From the NCBI GenBank assembly GCA_028280615.1, contig JANQLK010000027.1:105160-169159 (forward strand): DNA of 64,000 nt, given 5' to 3'. The stretch is from Woeseiaceae bacterium (GTDB taxonomy: Bacteria > Pseudomonadota > Gammaproteobacteria > Steroidobacterales > Woeseiaceae). The translations under genes and the position numbers were made by a program. Every line of letters starts with the position of its first letter. Position 1 is the first letter of the stretch. Below are positions 52,316-61,215 of the stretch, piece after piece. The notes below the pieces were generated by a model. It was not told where the DNA came from. It saw only the letters and a list, made by a program, of their open reading frames with translations, and did not search any database.

Positions 52316-54457
52316 TCAAAGCGGGCTTGGGATATCGGTTTCGTTGCTTGCGCAAGGCGGCTCGGCGTGGGATTGTCGTAGGTTCTCGATATGCAATCTG
52401 CACAAAGCGGTCCAGCGGGCATACTGGCCAGGGGACACAGGATTAGGTTCTGTCTCGCCCAATAGCCAGAACTTCATCCATTGGATGTTCCTGCGGTACG
52501 CCGCTAGCCGATGCTCCGGTCGCCACTTGATATGATGTTCACCCGGAAATACATACATCTCTACGGGTTTTTTCGCCTCTTCCAGGCGCACGACGTTCTC
52601 GACTGACGCTCGCAGCTCGCTATCTGAGGTGTTGATCAGAAACGGAGTCGTGATGCCGTCGGCGTTCAGTCCGATCGAGATGTCATTCAATCCGCTGTCG
52701 GGATTGTCAGGCGGTAATTCATTGAACAGAGCAGATCGCCAAAGCGCGCGCCAATACACGTTGTCCATGTAGTAAAGGCTGGAACTGAAGCTACCGACAT
52801 AGGTCGCAATGGCAGCCGCGAAGTCGATGTTGGAGTGCGTCAGCGCAAAACTCACTTGTGCCGCGCCATCGCTGAGGCCTGCGATCGCAACGCGCGTCTT
52901 ATCGATGAGGCCATCACCAGCAAGCTGCTCAATAATTCTCTCCTGGGCCGACAGAGTGGTTTTCCGTCTCTCCAGAGCACTGCCGTCCTTGCCGTATTTC
53001 GTTGGCATGTCATGGCTCAATACAAAAAACCCTTCGGCCGCCAGTGGATAAATAGGAAATTCATCGCCGGTTCCGCCGCGCAGAAAACCGCGCGAGCGAT
53101 AGGTGACGACGACTAGCGGATAATCGCGACCCGGATCGTAGTCGCTGGGATAGACCAAATGGCCGAAGGTTGAGTTGCCAAAGGCGTCCTGCCATGCAAG
53201 TTGTTCGACCTTGGGGAAGCGAAAGCGAGCAAACTCAGGATTCGGATCGAAAATCGTCTCAATACGGCCATTCTCTAGCGAAACAGATGCAATGCGGCGA
53301 GGCTGCGTCCAGGTTTCGTAGAGACATATGAGGCGGTCGCCCGCCGGAGCGCAATCGCTCAACCGGCCATCGGTTTGAAGAATTTTCCTTAGCGCGCCTG
53401 TCAACGGCGACCACGCGTATAGCCCTAATCGGCTATAGGCGGGGCCTTCGCGGCGCAAAAAACCAACCTCATGCCCGGCTCGATGCCACCACAACTCCCG
53501 AATATATGGTTGATGCTCTTGACAAGCCTTCTCAGTACACTGATGTATCTCGTTGTCAATCGACGCGAAGATTGTCCTCGGCTCGTAGAAGTCCGGGTCG
53601 GTGCTGGAGTCTGTTTTCTCAAGCCAGGCAAACCGGTTCTCCTCTGCCCACCGGCGTAGGTGCGTGTACGAACGGCCTTTCAGAGCTTCGGGCACGACAA
53701 GACCATCGTCTAGCCGATTGAAAGTCTCGACCTCGTCGCGTGTGGCAAGGCGCTCTTCTTGCATTGTCAGGTCGTAAATCCATACCGTCGGCTCGCAAGC
53801 ACGCTCTAGTCTAACCAAATTTCGACGATGGAGAGGACCACCGCAATCCCGGAAAACGGGGCGTGTAGAGATCCTGGGATGGAAACGGTCGTCGTAGAGA
53901 AATCCACGCGCACCTTCTTCTCGCATTTTCCGCGCTGTGTCCGCTTTGTCGAGTCCGGCCTGGAAATAGAGCTTCGCCCCATCGCGGCTCCAAACGAAAT
54001 CGGTCACGTCCCCGCCGTTGTTCGTGAGCTGTATACGCCCCTCCCGATCGGGACGGCTTTGCCAGATCTGCGTTTGCCCATTTTCGCGTAGCAGATAGGC
54101 AAAGCTGCTGGAATCAGGCGACCACTTCGCGTACGTCCGTGGTCTATTCCCGTTTATGTACTGACTCAGCTCAGGATTCAAAAGGACATTCCCTCCGTCA
54201 GCGATGCGGGACGCTTTCTGGCTCTGTGTTGACAGCGCCATCCATGTCAGCTCGTAGTCGCCTGCCGATACCTGTGGAGTCTGTAGCTGGAAGACGATCC
54301 AACGGCCGTCCGGCGAGACGCTTAAGGCACCGCGAGCGTGCCCACCGATGTCCCGAAGATTTGCAAGATCGGTTGCAGCAACGTCCGACGCGCTGGTTCC
54401 TGCGCCACCCGCAAACAAAAGAAGCCACACAGCAGGCACTATAGCTAGGCGTCTCAT
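52316..54457 (-). CDS. AtxE2-like lasso peptide isopeptidase (S9 family)
   Basis: 713 residues from the ATG at 54457, six bases after AGGAG; a signal peptide follows (LAIVPAVWLLLFAGGAG). A beta-propeller fills residues about 35-410, then the prolyl-oligopeptidase-type hydrolase with Ser529 in AIAGLSDGAAQVSFALTH, Asp612 in FLINTSDSELRASVENVV and His641/642 in VFPGEHHIKWRPEHR. AtxE2 of the astexin locus uses Ser527, Asp610 and His638, a close match. It hydrolyses the isopeptide bond of the imported lasso peptide and so linearises it. Located opposite the precursor genes. Confidence 0.92.
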   Translation of the reverse strand: MRRLAIVPAVWLLLFAGGAGTSASDVAATDLANLRDIGGHARGALSVSPDGRWIVFQLQTPQVSAGDYELTWMALSTQSQKASRIADGGNVLLNPELSQYINGNRPRTYAKWSPDSSSFAYLLRENGQTQIWQSRPDREGRIQLTNNGGDVTDFVWSRDGAKLYFQAGLDKADTARKMREEGARGFLYDDRFHPRISTRPVFRDCGGPLHRRNLVRLERACEPTVWIYDLTMQEERLATRDEVETFNRLDDGLVVPEALKGRSYTHLRRWAEENRFAWLEKTDSSTDPDFYEPRTIFASIDNEIHQCTEKACQEHQPYIRELWWHRAGHEVGFLRREGPAYSRLGLYAWSPLTGALRKILQTDGRLSDCAPAGDRLICLYETWTQPRRIASVSLENGRIETIFDPNPEFARFRFPKVEQLAWQDAFGNSTFGHLVYPSDYDPGRDYPLVVVTYRSRGFLRGGTGDEFPIYPLAAEGFFVLSHDMPTKYGKDGSALERRKTTLSAQERIIEQLAGDGLIDKTRVAIAGLSDGAAQVSFALTHSNIDFAAAIATYVGSFSSSLYYMDNVYWRALWRSALFNELPPDNPDSGLNDISIGLNADGITTPFLINTSDSELRASVENVVRLEEAKKPVEMYVFPGEHHIKWRPEHRLAAYRRNIQWMKFWLLGETEPNPVSPGQYARWTALCRLHIENLRQSHAEPPCASNETDIPSPL

Positions 54458-54542
54458 TCTCATCTCCTGCGAGTACAGTGACAGAGAAAATCGCGCGGGA
54501 TCCGCCAGAACGCTGGCGTTCGTTGCCAAGGACGCCTCCAGA

Positions 54543-57329
54543 TCAAAACTGCTTGGTCAGCAATAACCCGACTGTGCGCCCCGCAGGATTGGCGTTGGCG
54601 CCATCAAACACTGACGTGCGCAACGGGACATCTCCGATTTTGGGCGGATCTTCATTGAGGAAGTTCGTGGCGCTCAAAGTCAGGAATGCCCGCTCTGCAA
54701 GCGTAGAGTTCCCAAGTTCGCCTAGATTCAAACGGATTGACGTATCAAACGTGACGAAAGAATCAATTCGAAAGTCGCCGGTCGGAACCTCTGCGTCACT
54801 ATAATCACTGGTGTAGTTCATGTTCAGCGATGTTGTCATCGCCCTGGTCCGCCACTGCACACCGCCTCTCATCCTCAATTCAACGGGATTTCCGAACGTA
54901 TTCAGGCGGTCCTCGACTGGGGTGATCGGCGCCACTTGTTGCTCGAAGTCCGTCAAGTGTGTGCCGGCAAGAGACAACCGCCAGTCCCCACTAGCGTTTG
55001 AGAAATCGTAGCTTGCTTCGAAATCAACACCTGCGACCGTTGAACGTGAGAGGTTCTGCAGTCGATGATCAAGGAGCACCTCAACGTCTTCAAGAGAGAG
55101 ACCACCAAGAGATGGAAAAAAATCAGACAGGTCGAAACAACCAATTGTGGCGCGGGCGCAGAAATCCTGAACAGAGTCCTGGCTCACGCCACGTACGACA
55201 AGACCGGCAACATTGACAAATCGACCGTCTTGATCCAGTGGCCGCGACGGGAACCCAATCTGGTCTCGGAACTCCGTATTGAAATATGTAACCCGCAATG
55301 AAAAGCCGTCCAGAGATTCAGGCGCAAGATCGAATCCTGCAGTCCACGTTGTCGCGTCTTCCGGATCAAGATCTTCACGAAAGCCGTCGATGGAGAGCGC
55401 TACAGACTCACCGTCGGGAGAATCGGGATCAACCCAGATACTTAATGTCGCAACTCCTATAAGATCTGCAAGCTGATCCAAGCGTGGGGCACGGAACGAC
55501 GTGCCATAGGTTCCGCGTACATTCAGTCCAGTGACTGGAGACCAAGCCAAACCGACCTTCGGATCAAGGGATGAGCCAACGTCCTCATAGTCTTCGTAAC
55601 GAGCCGCTACGGTTAGCTCAAGATTCTGGATGCCTGGCATCCGATTGGTATCCGTAATAATGGGCAAAAGCAATTCGCCGAAAACCGCAAAAACATCGCG
55701 GCTTTTGTCAGAGTCCAAAAGCACACTTTCCAACGGCGTGCGAACGATGAACTGATCCGCCTTTTCAGATCTGTGTTGAAACCCCAATACGCCTCGGGCC
55801 GCCTCATCGCCGATATTGAACAACGAACCTTCGACTGTGCCGTCTAACGAAAGAACTTCCGTGACCGTGGATTTCAGTTCACCTCCAACCGCGAAGGGGT
55901 TTTCGCTATCACGCGCGTTATCGCTGAAATGATCGCTCTTGGAATAGGCGGCAGTGAAGTTCGCTTCCCAATTATCTGACAGCACAACATCGAGCCCGAA
56001 AGCGGTACCATATTGTTGAACGTCGGTCTTCGTAAACGACTGGCTAATGAAGTTTCCGCGCGTCGAGGTGAATTGCTCCGATTCTCTGTCGTTGTAATAG
56101 CCGTCTACTGATAGCTTGATTCGATCTGTCAAATTGGCGCCTGCTGATGCGAATACGCTCTGTCGTTGCGTAAGCGGCAACAGTTCCGTCGGCTCTATCG
56201 CATTTACAGCGAAATCCTTCTGTTTGGCGTCCAACTCGTCCTCGACGGAGTATTCATAGGTCACCATGGCGTGGCCGCGGTCCCCACTCCATCCCAAAGT
56301 TTGCGCGGCTTTCAGTTGGTCGCCGCCGCCGTCGGTAATCGTTCCGCCGTACAGTCGCGTCTCGGCGCCGTGGTAATCGTCACGCAGGATAATGTTCACA
56401 ACGCCTGCGATGGCGTCAGAGCCATAGATCGCGGATGCACCGTCGGTCAGAATTTCTACTCGCTCGATTGCTGAGGCCGGGATGGTTGAAACGTCAACGA
56501 AGTTCGCCCCAGCTCCTCCGCTAGCCAACCTGTTTCCGTTGAGCAGAATCAAGGTCGCCTGGGTGCCGAGCCCTCTCAAGTTGACGCTTGCGTTGCCGGG
56601 CCCGCTTCCAGGCGCCAAGGTCGGGTCGTCGGGTGTCACCCCGCCCCCAAAGTTTTGTGGAAGGGTCTCGAATACATCAGCCAAGTTGTCAAAGCCGGCC
56701 AGATCCATCTCCTCGCGGCTGATCTGAGTGACCGGCGAGAATTTGTCGTTGACGCCCTTGATGCGCGTGCCAGTGACGATGATCTGGTCTAAGAGTCGTT
56801 TTTGTTCGTCATTGTCTTCGTCTGCTTCCGTCCCCTGGCTCGCCTGACCCTGGGCCACCGCAGCCTGCGCCGCCGCAGCCACCGTTCGCGTATATCCCAA
56901 ACTACTAGTCTCCGCCACCGCCGGCGCGCGTTCTTCGGTGCCGCCGCTGACCTCGCGCTCCGGCACGCGCCGAATGTAAATACCGCGCTCACCGTACTCG
57001 GCCTCGAGACCCGTGTCTTCGAGAAGCAACTCGAGTGCCTCGGCGGAGTCGTACTCGCCCATGACCGCGTTGGTGAAAACGTCGTTGACGATGTCGACGT
57101 CGTAGCCGAGTTGGGTGTGAGCCTGCCGGGCGTAGTCGGTAAGCGACTGCGTCGCGAGGTTCGCCTCGATGTTGAACATGCGCTTGGCAGGTTCCGCCGC
57201 GGCGAGCGAGACCGACAAGCCGAACACGACGAGCGACAAACCTATGTGCCGAAGGCAACGAGAACCGGCGGCTGGCTGCCGATTTTGAAACGTGGCAAGC
57301 AGGCGACCATATACGGTATTCAATGTCAT
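54543..57329 (-). CDS. TonB-dependent transducer, probable lasso peptide receptor
   Basis: 928 residues with a signal (HIGLSLVVFGLSVSLAAAEP). Residues about 50-110 form the STN/secretin domain (FNIEANLATQSLTDYARQAH; LELLLEDTGLEAEYGERGIY) that talks to an anti-sigma factor. An Ala/Gln-rich linker precedes the TonB box and plug (DQIIVTGTRIKGVNDKFSPV; VNLRGLGTQATLILLNGNRL; AIERVEILTDGASAIYGSDA), then the barrel. In astexin-type loci this receptor imports the lasso peptide. A FecR/FecI pair lies upstream, so binding of ligand could also switch on transcription. 85 bases separate it from the isopeptidase gene downstream. Confidence 0.92.
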   Translation of the reverse strand: MTLNTVYGRLLATFQNRQPAAGSRCLRHIGLSLVVFGLSVSLAAAEPAKRMFNIEANLATQSLTDYARQAHTQLGYDVDIVNDVFTNAVMGEYDSAEALELLLEDTGLEAEYGERGIYIRRVPEREVSGGTEERAPAVAETSSLGYTRTVAAAAQAAVAQGQASQGTEADEDNDEQKRLLDQIIVTGTRIKGVNDKFSPVTQISREEMDLAGFDNLADVFETLPQNFGGGVTPDDPTLAPGSGPGNASVNLRGLGTQATLILLNGNRLASGGAGANFVDVSTIPASAIERVEILTDGASAIYGSDAIAGVVNIILRDDYHGAETRLYGGTITDGGGDQLKAAQTLGWSGDRGHAMVTYEYSVEDELDAKQKDFAVNAIEPTELLPLTQRQSVFASAGANLTDRIKLSVDGYYNDRESEQFTSTRGNFISQSFTKTDVQQYGTAFGLDVVLSDNWEANFTAAYSKSDHFSDNARDSENPFAVGGELKSTVTEVLSLDGTVEGSLFNIGDEAARGVLGFQHRSEKADQFIVRTPLESVLLDSDKSRDVFAVFGELLLPIITDTNRMPGIQNLELTVAARYEDYEDVGSSLDPKVGLAWSPVTGLNVRGTYGTSFRAPRLDQLADLIGVATLSIWVDPDSPDGESVALSIDGFREDLDPEDATTWTAGFDLAPESLDGFSLRVTYFNTEFRDQIGFPSRPLDQDGRFVNVAGLVVRGVSQDSVQDFCARATIGCFDLSDFFPSLGGLSLEDVEVLLDHRLQNLSRSTVAGVDFEASYDFSNASGDWRLSLAGTHLTDFEQQVAPITPVEDRLNTFGNPVELRMRGGVQWRTRAMTTSLNMNYTSDYSDAEVPTGDFRIDSFVTFDTSIRLNLGELGNSTLAERAFLTLSATNFLNEDPPKIGDVPLRTSVFDGANANPAGRTVGLLLTKQF

Positions 57330-57459
57330 TTTCTTCCCCCCCCGAAAAGCAATGTCATTTCATTAGCTTACGAGCGGGGTGGATCAGGTGTTTCAGAATT
57401 GTTGCAACGCCGAGTTCGCATTCGCTATCCGCGAACACGAGCAAAACATAAAGAAAGGA

Positions 57460-58521
57460 CTACTGTCGGCGGTCGGAGGCGGACGCGGTCAGGTAGACGA
57501 TGTTGTTCGCTGCGTCCCGCTCGACGTCGATCCCGAGTTTCTCGAAAAACTCGAGTACGGCCTCGAGATCACCGGCGCGAAACGCGCCGCCGATCCGCAA
57601 CCGATGCAGCGTGTTGTCGGAAACGATTAACCGCTTGTCCGTGTAGCGTCCGATTTCGCGGACGACGTCGTCGAGCGATTGATTGTCGAAGATCAGCAGG
57701 CCTTGCCGCCAGGCGAGACCGCGATCGATCTCCGTCGCCGGCACTTCGGCCACGCTGCCGACACGCTGATCGTATTCGATACGCTGTCCTTTGCTTACCC
57801 GCGCCGGCCGCGCCTCGCTGCGAAGGCCGCCCGAGGTGTCGCGTTTCGGTTCGTCGGGCACGGCGGCTTGTATCACCTCGACGACACCGTCCGTCACGGT
57901 GACCCGCACGACGTCGCGGTTCAGGTGTACCGCAAAGCTCGTGCCCACGGCTCGAATTGCACTGCCGCCCGCTTCGATGACGAACGGGCGGTCCGGATCG
58001 TGCACGACGTCGAAGTAGGCTTCGCCGCGCCGCAGTTCTATGGCGCGGCGGCGATCCGTGTAGGCGACGACCAACTCGGTATTCGTGTTCAGTTGCACCG
58101 TCGAGCGGTCCGGCAGCGTGACGCTCATCTGCTGGCCGATGTCGGTGCGATAGCGCGTTTCGGAGTCGAGGGTCAGCAGGAAGGCCGCGGCGACAGCGAC
58201 GATCAGCGCGGCGGCTGCCGCCGGCATCAGTCGCGACCACCGGCGTCTTTCGCGGCCCGCCTCCGCGACGTAGCGGGAGACGATTTCCCGGCCCTGGTCG
58301 GCGGCATACGTGTGGCGGACGTCCGCACCCATCGCGCGGATGCGCTCCCAGGTGAGGTTCACTTCGTCGAACGCGGACTGATGGCCGGGATGCTCGCTCA
58401 ACCACGCCTCAAGGCGCGCGCGATCCTCGGCTGAGGCATCGCCCGCCGCCAGCAGCGCGACCCATTCGCTGGCCAGCTCGTCGGCGGTCCGACCGTCGCG
58501 GATCTTACTAATCTTGCTCAC
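57460..58521 (-). CDS. FecR-family anti-sigma/sigma-regulator
   Basis: 353 residues. The N-terminal DUF4880 domain has the WxxxLxxGxAsxEDRARLEAWL pattern (from ADELASEWVALLAAGDASAE). One TM helix (LMPAAAAALIVAVAAAFLL, about 98-116) is followed by the periplasmic FecR domain (ELRRGEAYFDVVHDPDRPFV) and a DUF4974/STN-like tail (IFDNQSLDDVVREIGRYTDK). It holds the neighbouring sigma factor until the receptor's STN domain signals. Located between the receptor and sigma genes. Its GC content is higher than that of the receptor gene. Confidence 0.93.
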   Translation of the reverse strand: MSKISKIRDGRTADELASEWVALLAAGDASAEDRARLEAWLSEHPGHQSAFDEVNLTWERIRAMGADVRHTYAADQGREIVSRYVAEAGRERRRWSRLMPAAAAALIVAVAAAFLLTLDSETRYRTDIGQQMSVTLPDRSTVQLNTNTELVVAYTDRRRAIELRRGEAYFDVVHDPDRPFVIEAGGSAIRAVGTSFAVHLNRDVVRVTVTDGVVEVIQAAVPDEPKRDTSGGLRSEARPARVSKGQRIEYDQRVGSVAEVPATEIDRGLAWRQGLLIFDNQSLDDVVREIGRYTDKRLIVSDNTLHRLRIGGAFRAGDLEAVLEFFEKLGIDVERDAANNIVYLTASASDRRQ

Positions 58522-58575
58522 TGATCTTGCTCATGACAGGACTGGCCCGCTCCGTAGACGGCGACTCACGACACC

Positions 58576-59148
58576 TCACCGAGACGATTTGCCCGCGCGA
58601 CCGAGCGAGACCACCTGTGCGTTACCATTGCGCTTCTTTTCGGACTCGATCAGCGTCCTGGCCGAGTGGATCGATTCGATAGCCCGCGCGAGTTCGCGAT
58701 GCACGGTCGTCCTGGAGATGTTCAGGTGGTCCGCAATCTCCTGGCATGAATAGTCGAGGAACGCGCGCAGCATCAGGACGTCACGCCGCCGCTCGGGAAG
58801 ACGGCTCATTGCCCTGCTGAGCGTCTGAAACTCCTCCGCCGTCATGGCTTCCCGCTCGACGGACGACTGGTCGTCGGACAGTTCGGGGAGTGTATCCACG
58901 GGGTCGGACTTTGCAACATGGTGTGCCTTGTTCCAGTCGAGCGCGAGGTTTCGCGCCGTGGCGAACAGATATCCCTGCCTTTTCCTCCCCTGATCGAAAT
59001 TGGGCGCGGCCCAGACCCTGAGAAACGCATCGTGTGCCAGGTCTTCGGCCTCTTCCCGCGACCCGACGAAACGTCGCAGGTACTTCCTGAGAGGCTCAAT
59101 GCAGCTGGGATAGACAGCCTTGAACCAGTCGTCATTGTTCCGCGGCAT
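58576..59148 (-). CDS. ECF sigma factor, FecI type
   Basis: 190 residues. Region 2: CIEPLRKYLRRFVGSREEAE then DLAHDAFLRVWAAPN. Region 4: LPERRRDVLMLRAFLDYSCQ then EIADHLNISRTTVHRELARA. The order sigma-FecR-receptor-isopeptidase on one strand fits cell-surface signalling in which lasso peptide binding induces its own uptake and degradation genes. Likely target promoter: before the receptor gene at 57330-57459. Confidence 0.93.
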   Translation of the reverse strand: MPRNNDDWFKAVYPSCIEPLRKYLRRFVGSREEAEDLAHDAFLRVWAAPNFDQGRKRQGYLFATARNLALDWNKAHHVAKSDPVDTLPELSDDQSSVEREAMTAEEFQTLSRAMSRLPERRRDVLMLRAFLDYSCQEIADHLNISRTTVHRELARAIESIHSARTLIESEKKRNGNAQVVSLGRAGKSSR

Positions 59149-59687
59149 GAGTTCCCCCAGTCAGTCGAACTCGACGTTCATGCGCACTTCTTATTCTTAT
59201 GATGGCCGCAGACCTCACGATTTAGAGAAGCCTCGATTTCAGTATAGTAATCGCGATAGTAATCGCGCAAACGATGGGCACGATGCATCCGGCCGTGTCG
59301 GCAGGACGTTTGCATACGCTGGCAACACATATGGTCGCGGGATCGATGTCGGCTGGCGAGGCGAACGCTGTTCATCTTCGCGAAGGGAAAATGCGACCAT
59401 CAACATGCCCCGACGCTCGCGATCCGACATGGCCGGCAGCGTGCATCCACTCCTTGCAAAGATCCATCCAGACGAACCGGCCGCGCAAGCTACACCCATG
59501 AATCCGGACGATATCACAGGATGATACTCATCGTCATCTAACCGTTATGGCCGGTTTTTCGGTCTCGATCGCAGTTGCTAAGCGTCGAGAATCCGCGGAT
59601 GAAGGCCCGCCGTCACGATGAAGAACGATCGTTGCGGGACGCCGCGCCCGCACATCGCGCGTCAGTCCGTTTCGGGGGATGTGGTGT
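59149..59687. other. Gap between the sigma factor and XRE genes
   Basis: 540 bases without a convincing gene. Near 59518-59538 the sequence GATGATACTCATCGTCATC resembles one arm of the palindromes at 35062 and 59933, perhaps a third, decayed operator. Confidence 0.35.
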
Positions 59688-59918
59688 TCAGAGCCGTGCT
59701 TCGGTGTCGCGGACCAGTTTCCACGCAGGTTGGTTCAGTCCGCCGGCCAGTCTGAGCAGGGTATCCAGGCTGGGATTACGGAGGCCGCGCTCGAGAAGGC
59801 TGATGTAGGTGGGATGGCACTGCGCTTCGGCCGCGAGAGTCTCCTGGGACATGCCGGCCTTTCGCCGGCGGCGGCGAAGGATGTCGCCGAAGATCTGGGC
59901 TGCGGTTGGTGATTTCAC
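59688..59918 (-). CDS. XRE-family regulator, divergent from a PEQA small protein
   Basis: 76 residues from the GTG at 59918; a TTG further upstream (59960) would start inside the palindrome and is unlikely. HTH_XRE: FGDILRRRRRKAGMSQETLA then AEAQCHPTYISLLERGLRNP and SLDTLLRLAGGLN. It is most likely the repressor that binds the 40-bp palindrome separating it from the small gene at 59988. Confidence 0.87.
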   Translation of the reverse strand: MKSPTAAQIFGDILRRRRRKAGMSQETLAAEAQCHPTYISLLERGLRNPSLDTLLRLAGGLNQPAWKLVRDTEARL

Positions 59919-59932
59919 CTTGCAACCGTACG

Positions 59933-59972
59933 TGTCGATGACTATTGTCTGAACAGACAATAGTCATCGACA
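59933..59972. promoter_or_regulatory. Perfect 40-bp palindrome (operator)
   Basis: TGTCGATGACTATTGTCTG, two bases AA, then CAGACAATAGTCATCGACA: 19-base arms with no mismatch. It lies between divergent XRE and PEQA genes. An imperfect sibling precedes PEQA copy 1 at 35062. Confidence 0.85.
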
Positions 59973-59987
59973 GGTGGAGGCCGGGCG

Positions 59988-60212
59988 ATGATCGAGAGCA
60001 AAGCCGTGCAACCGGATATCCACAGCGCCGGAGATACACCCGAACAGGCCGCCGGCTCGATAGCGGCCGCGCTCGACTTCCTGTACGAGGAGGCGTGCTC
60101 AGCGGGACTGTCCGACGTTGCCGAGCTGGTTCTCAAGGCGTCCACGGAAGCGAAGAGGTGCCTGCAAGCGCCGGGGGCAGGTGATCTGGCCAGCCGGAGA
60201 CTCGCCAGGTAG
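59988..60212 (+). CDS. Small helical protein, PEQA family (copy 3)
   Basis: 74 residues, GGAGG eight bases before the ATG. The core GDTPEQAAGSIAAALDFLYE then EACSAGLSDVAELVLKAS matches copies 1 and 2. It starts 15 bases after the perfect palindrome and diverges from an XRE gene. No signal, no membrane segment, one or two cysteines. Function unknown. Confidence 0.75.
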   Translation: MIESKAVQPDIHSAGDTPEQAAGSIAAALDFLYEEACSAGLSDVAELVLKASTEAKRCLQAPGAGDLASRRLAR

Positions 60213-60491
60213 AAAGCGACGACGGGTCTTCTTCACGCGATCTTCGAGCCGCAAGAGTTCCTGGCACGCCCTGGCGATAGCATCGGCGAAGCAGTCAATG
60301 ATCTCATCGGCGGCTCAACGACAGTCTTTATGCACGAAACGGACCACAGGTCATGGCCGTCCCGAGCGGCGTTGTCGATGCTGCATCTGGCGCTTCATGC
60401 GGACTACGGGCGGCGAGGGCGATACCGCGACCGCCGACATGAGCCGTGCGCCTCACGTCGCGTCAACCTCTCTGCAGAGTGCGGTCAAAGT

Positions 60492-60914
60492 TCAAACGAA
60501 GATGCTCTCTTCCCGGGCGCAGTCGGCTGATCGACAGAGTCGAAAGTTGCGATAGTGTGCGAATACCAGTAAGGCGCCGGACAACAGCGTCCCGACGCGC
60601 TCACCGCCTTCGCCGACAAGGTCGTGAAGCACCGTCGCCGACGCGACGATGCCCGTGAGTCCAGCAACTCCGAGCACCAGCACCCATCGATCCTTGTGCT
60701 GCCGGCAGCCGATTCCGAATGCCACAATCGCCGCGGGCAAGATGATCCAGATCATTGCCAGGTGAAAGAAGTCACCGGCGAGTATCGATGCGGGCAGAAC
60801 CGTCCCGGTTACGAGCAGTACGGGAACGAGGACGCAGTGCATCGCGCATGCCGTCGACGCGACTATCCCAAGCCAGTCTGCGATTGCCCTCAAGCTGTTC
60901 TTACGCATATCCAT
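60492..60914 (-). CDS. MerC-domain membrane protein
   Basis: 140 residues with four TM helices. The MerC motif is present in the first helix: LGIVASTACAMHCVLVPVLL (C-x-M-H-C). MerC proteins of mercury operons import Hg(II), but MerC-domain proteins outside mer operons are often found with zinc-uptake genes. Here the gene diverges from an ABC set with a Zur-type box in the shared region and no other mer gene, so a zinc role is more likely. Cys pairs in the tail (LCRSADCAREE) could bind metal. Confidence 0.85.
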   Translation of the reverse strand: MDMRKNSLRAIADWLGIVASTACAMHCVLVPVLLVTGTVLPASILAGDFFHLAMIWIILPAAIVAFGIGCRQHKDRWVLVLGVAGLTGIVASATVLHDLVGEGGERVGTLLSGALLVFAHYRNFRLCRSADCAREESIFV

Positions 60915-61083
60915 CGTTCACGGTGTCCGTCAATTTCCACCCGCTGTGTTGCCGGTTATCGTCTCGATCGAAGCGGAATAGCCGAGACTGAAGCCGTTCT
61001 GCGCCGGACTGCGGAAGACGCCCTCTGCGCTTCCGATGGCTGTCGGCCTCATCGCCATGCCCGCCTCTGGACTTCCCGAGAAA

Positions 61084-61098
61084 ACGTTATAACATATC
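61084..61098. promoter_or_regulatory. Zur-type box between MerC and ABC genes
   Basis: ACGTTATAACATATC contains GTTATAACAT, shared with the palindrome before the TonB receptor at 4574. From memory the alphaproteobacterial Zur consensus ends GTTATAACATATC, an exact match here. It lies in the 300-base divergent region. The left arm is imperfect. Confidence 0.5.
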
Positions 61099-61215
61099 AT
61101 TCTGACATTTATGAGTATCCCTCACTTGGCAGCTAACACGGACGCTAGCCCGCATCGGTCACCGATGCCGGCCAGGGCCGCAACAAATGCGCCGGGACGG
61201 CGACCCGAAGCCGTC

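Noticed and set aside
57679..58434. Plus-strand frame opposite FecR
   Set aside because: Antisense shadow of a high-GC gene without recognisable features.
60492..60914. Mercury resistance operon
   Set aside because: Only a MerC-domain gene is present; no merR, merT, merP or merA, and the adjacent box is Zur-like.
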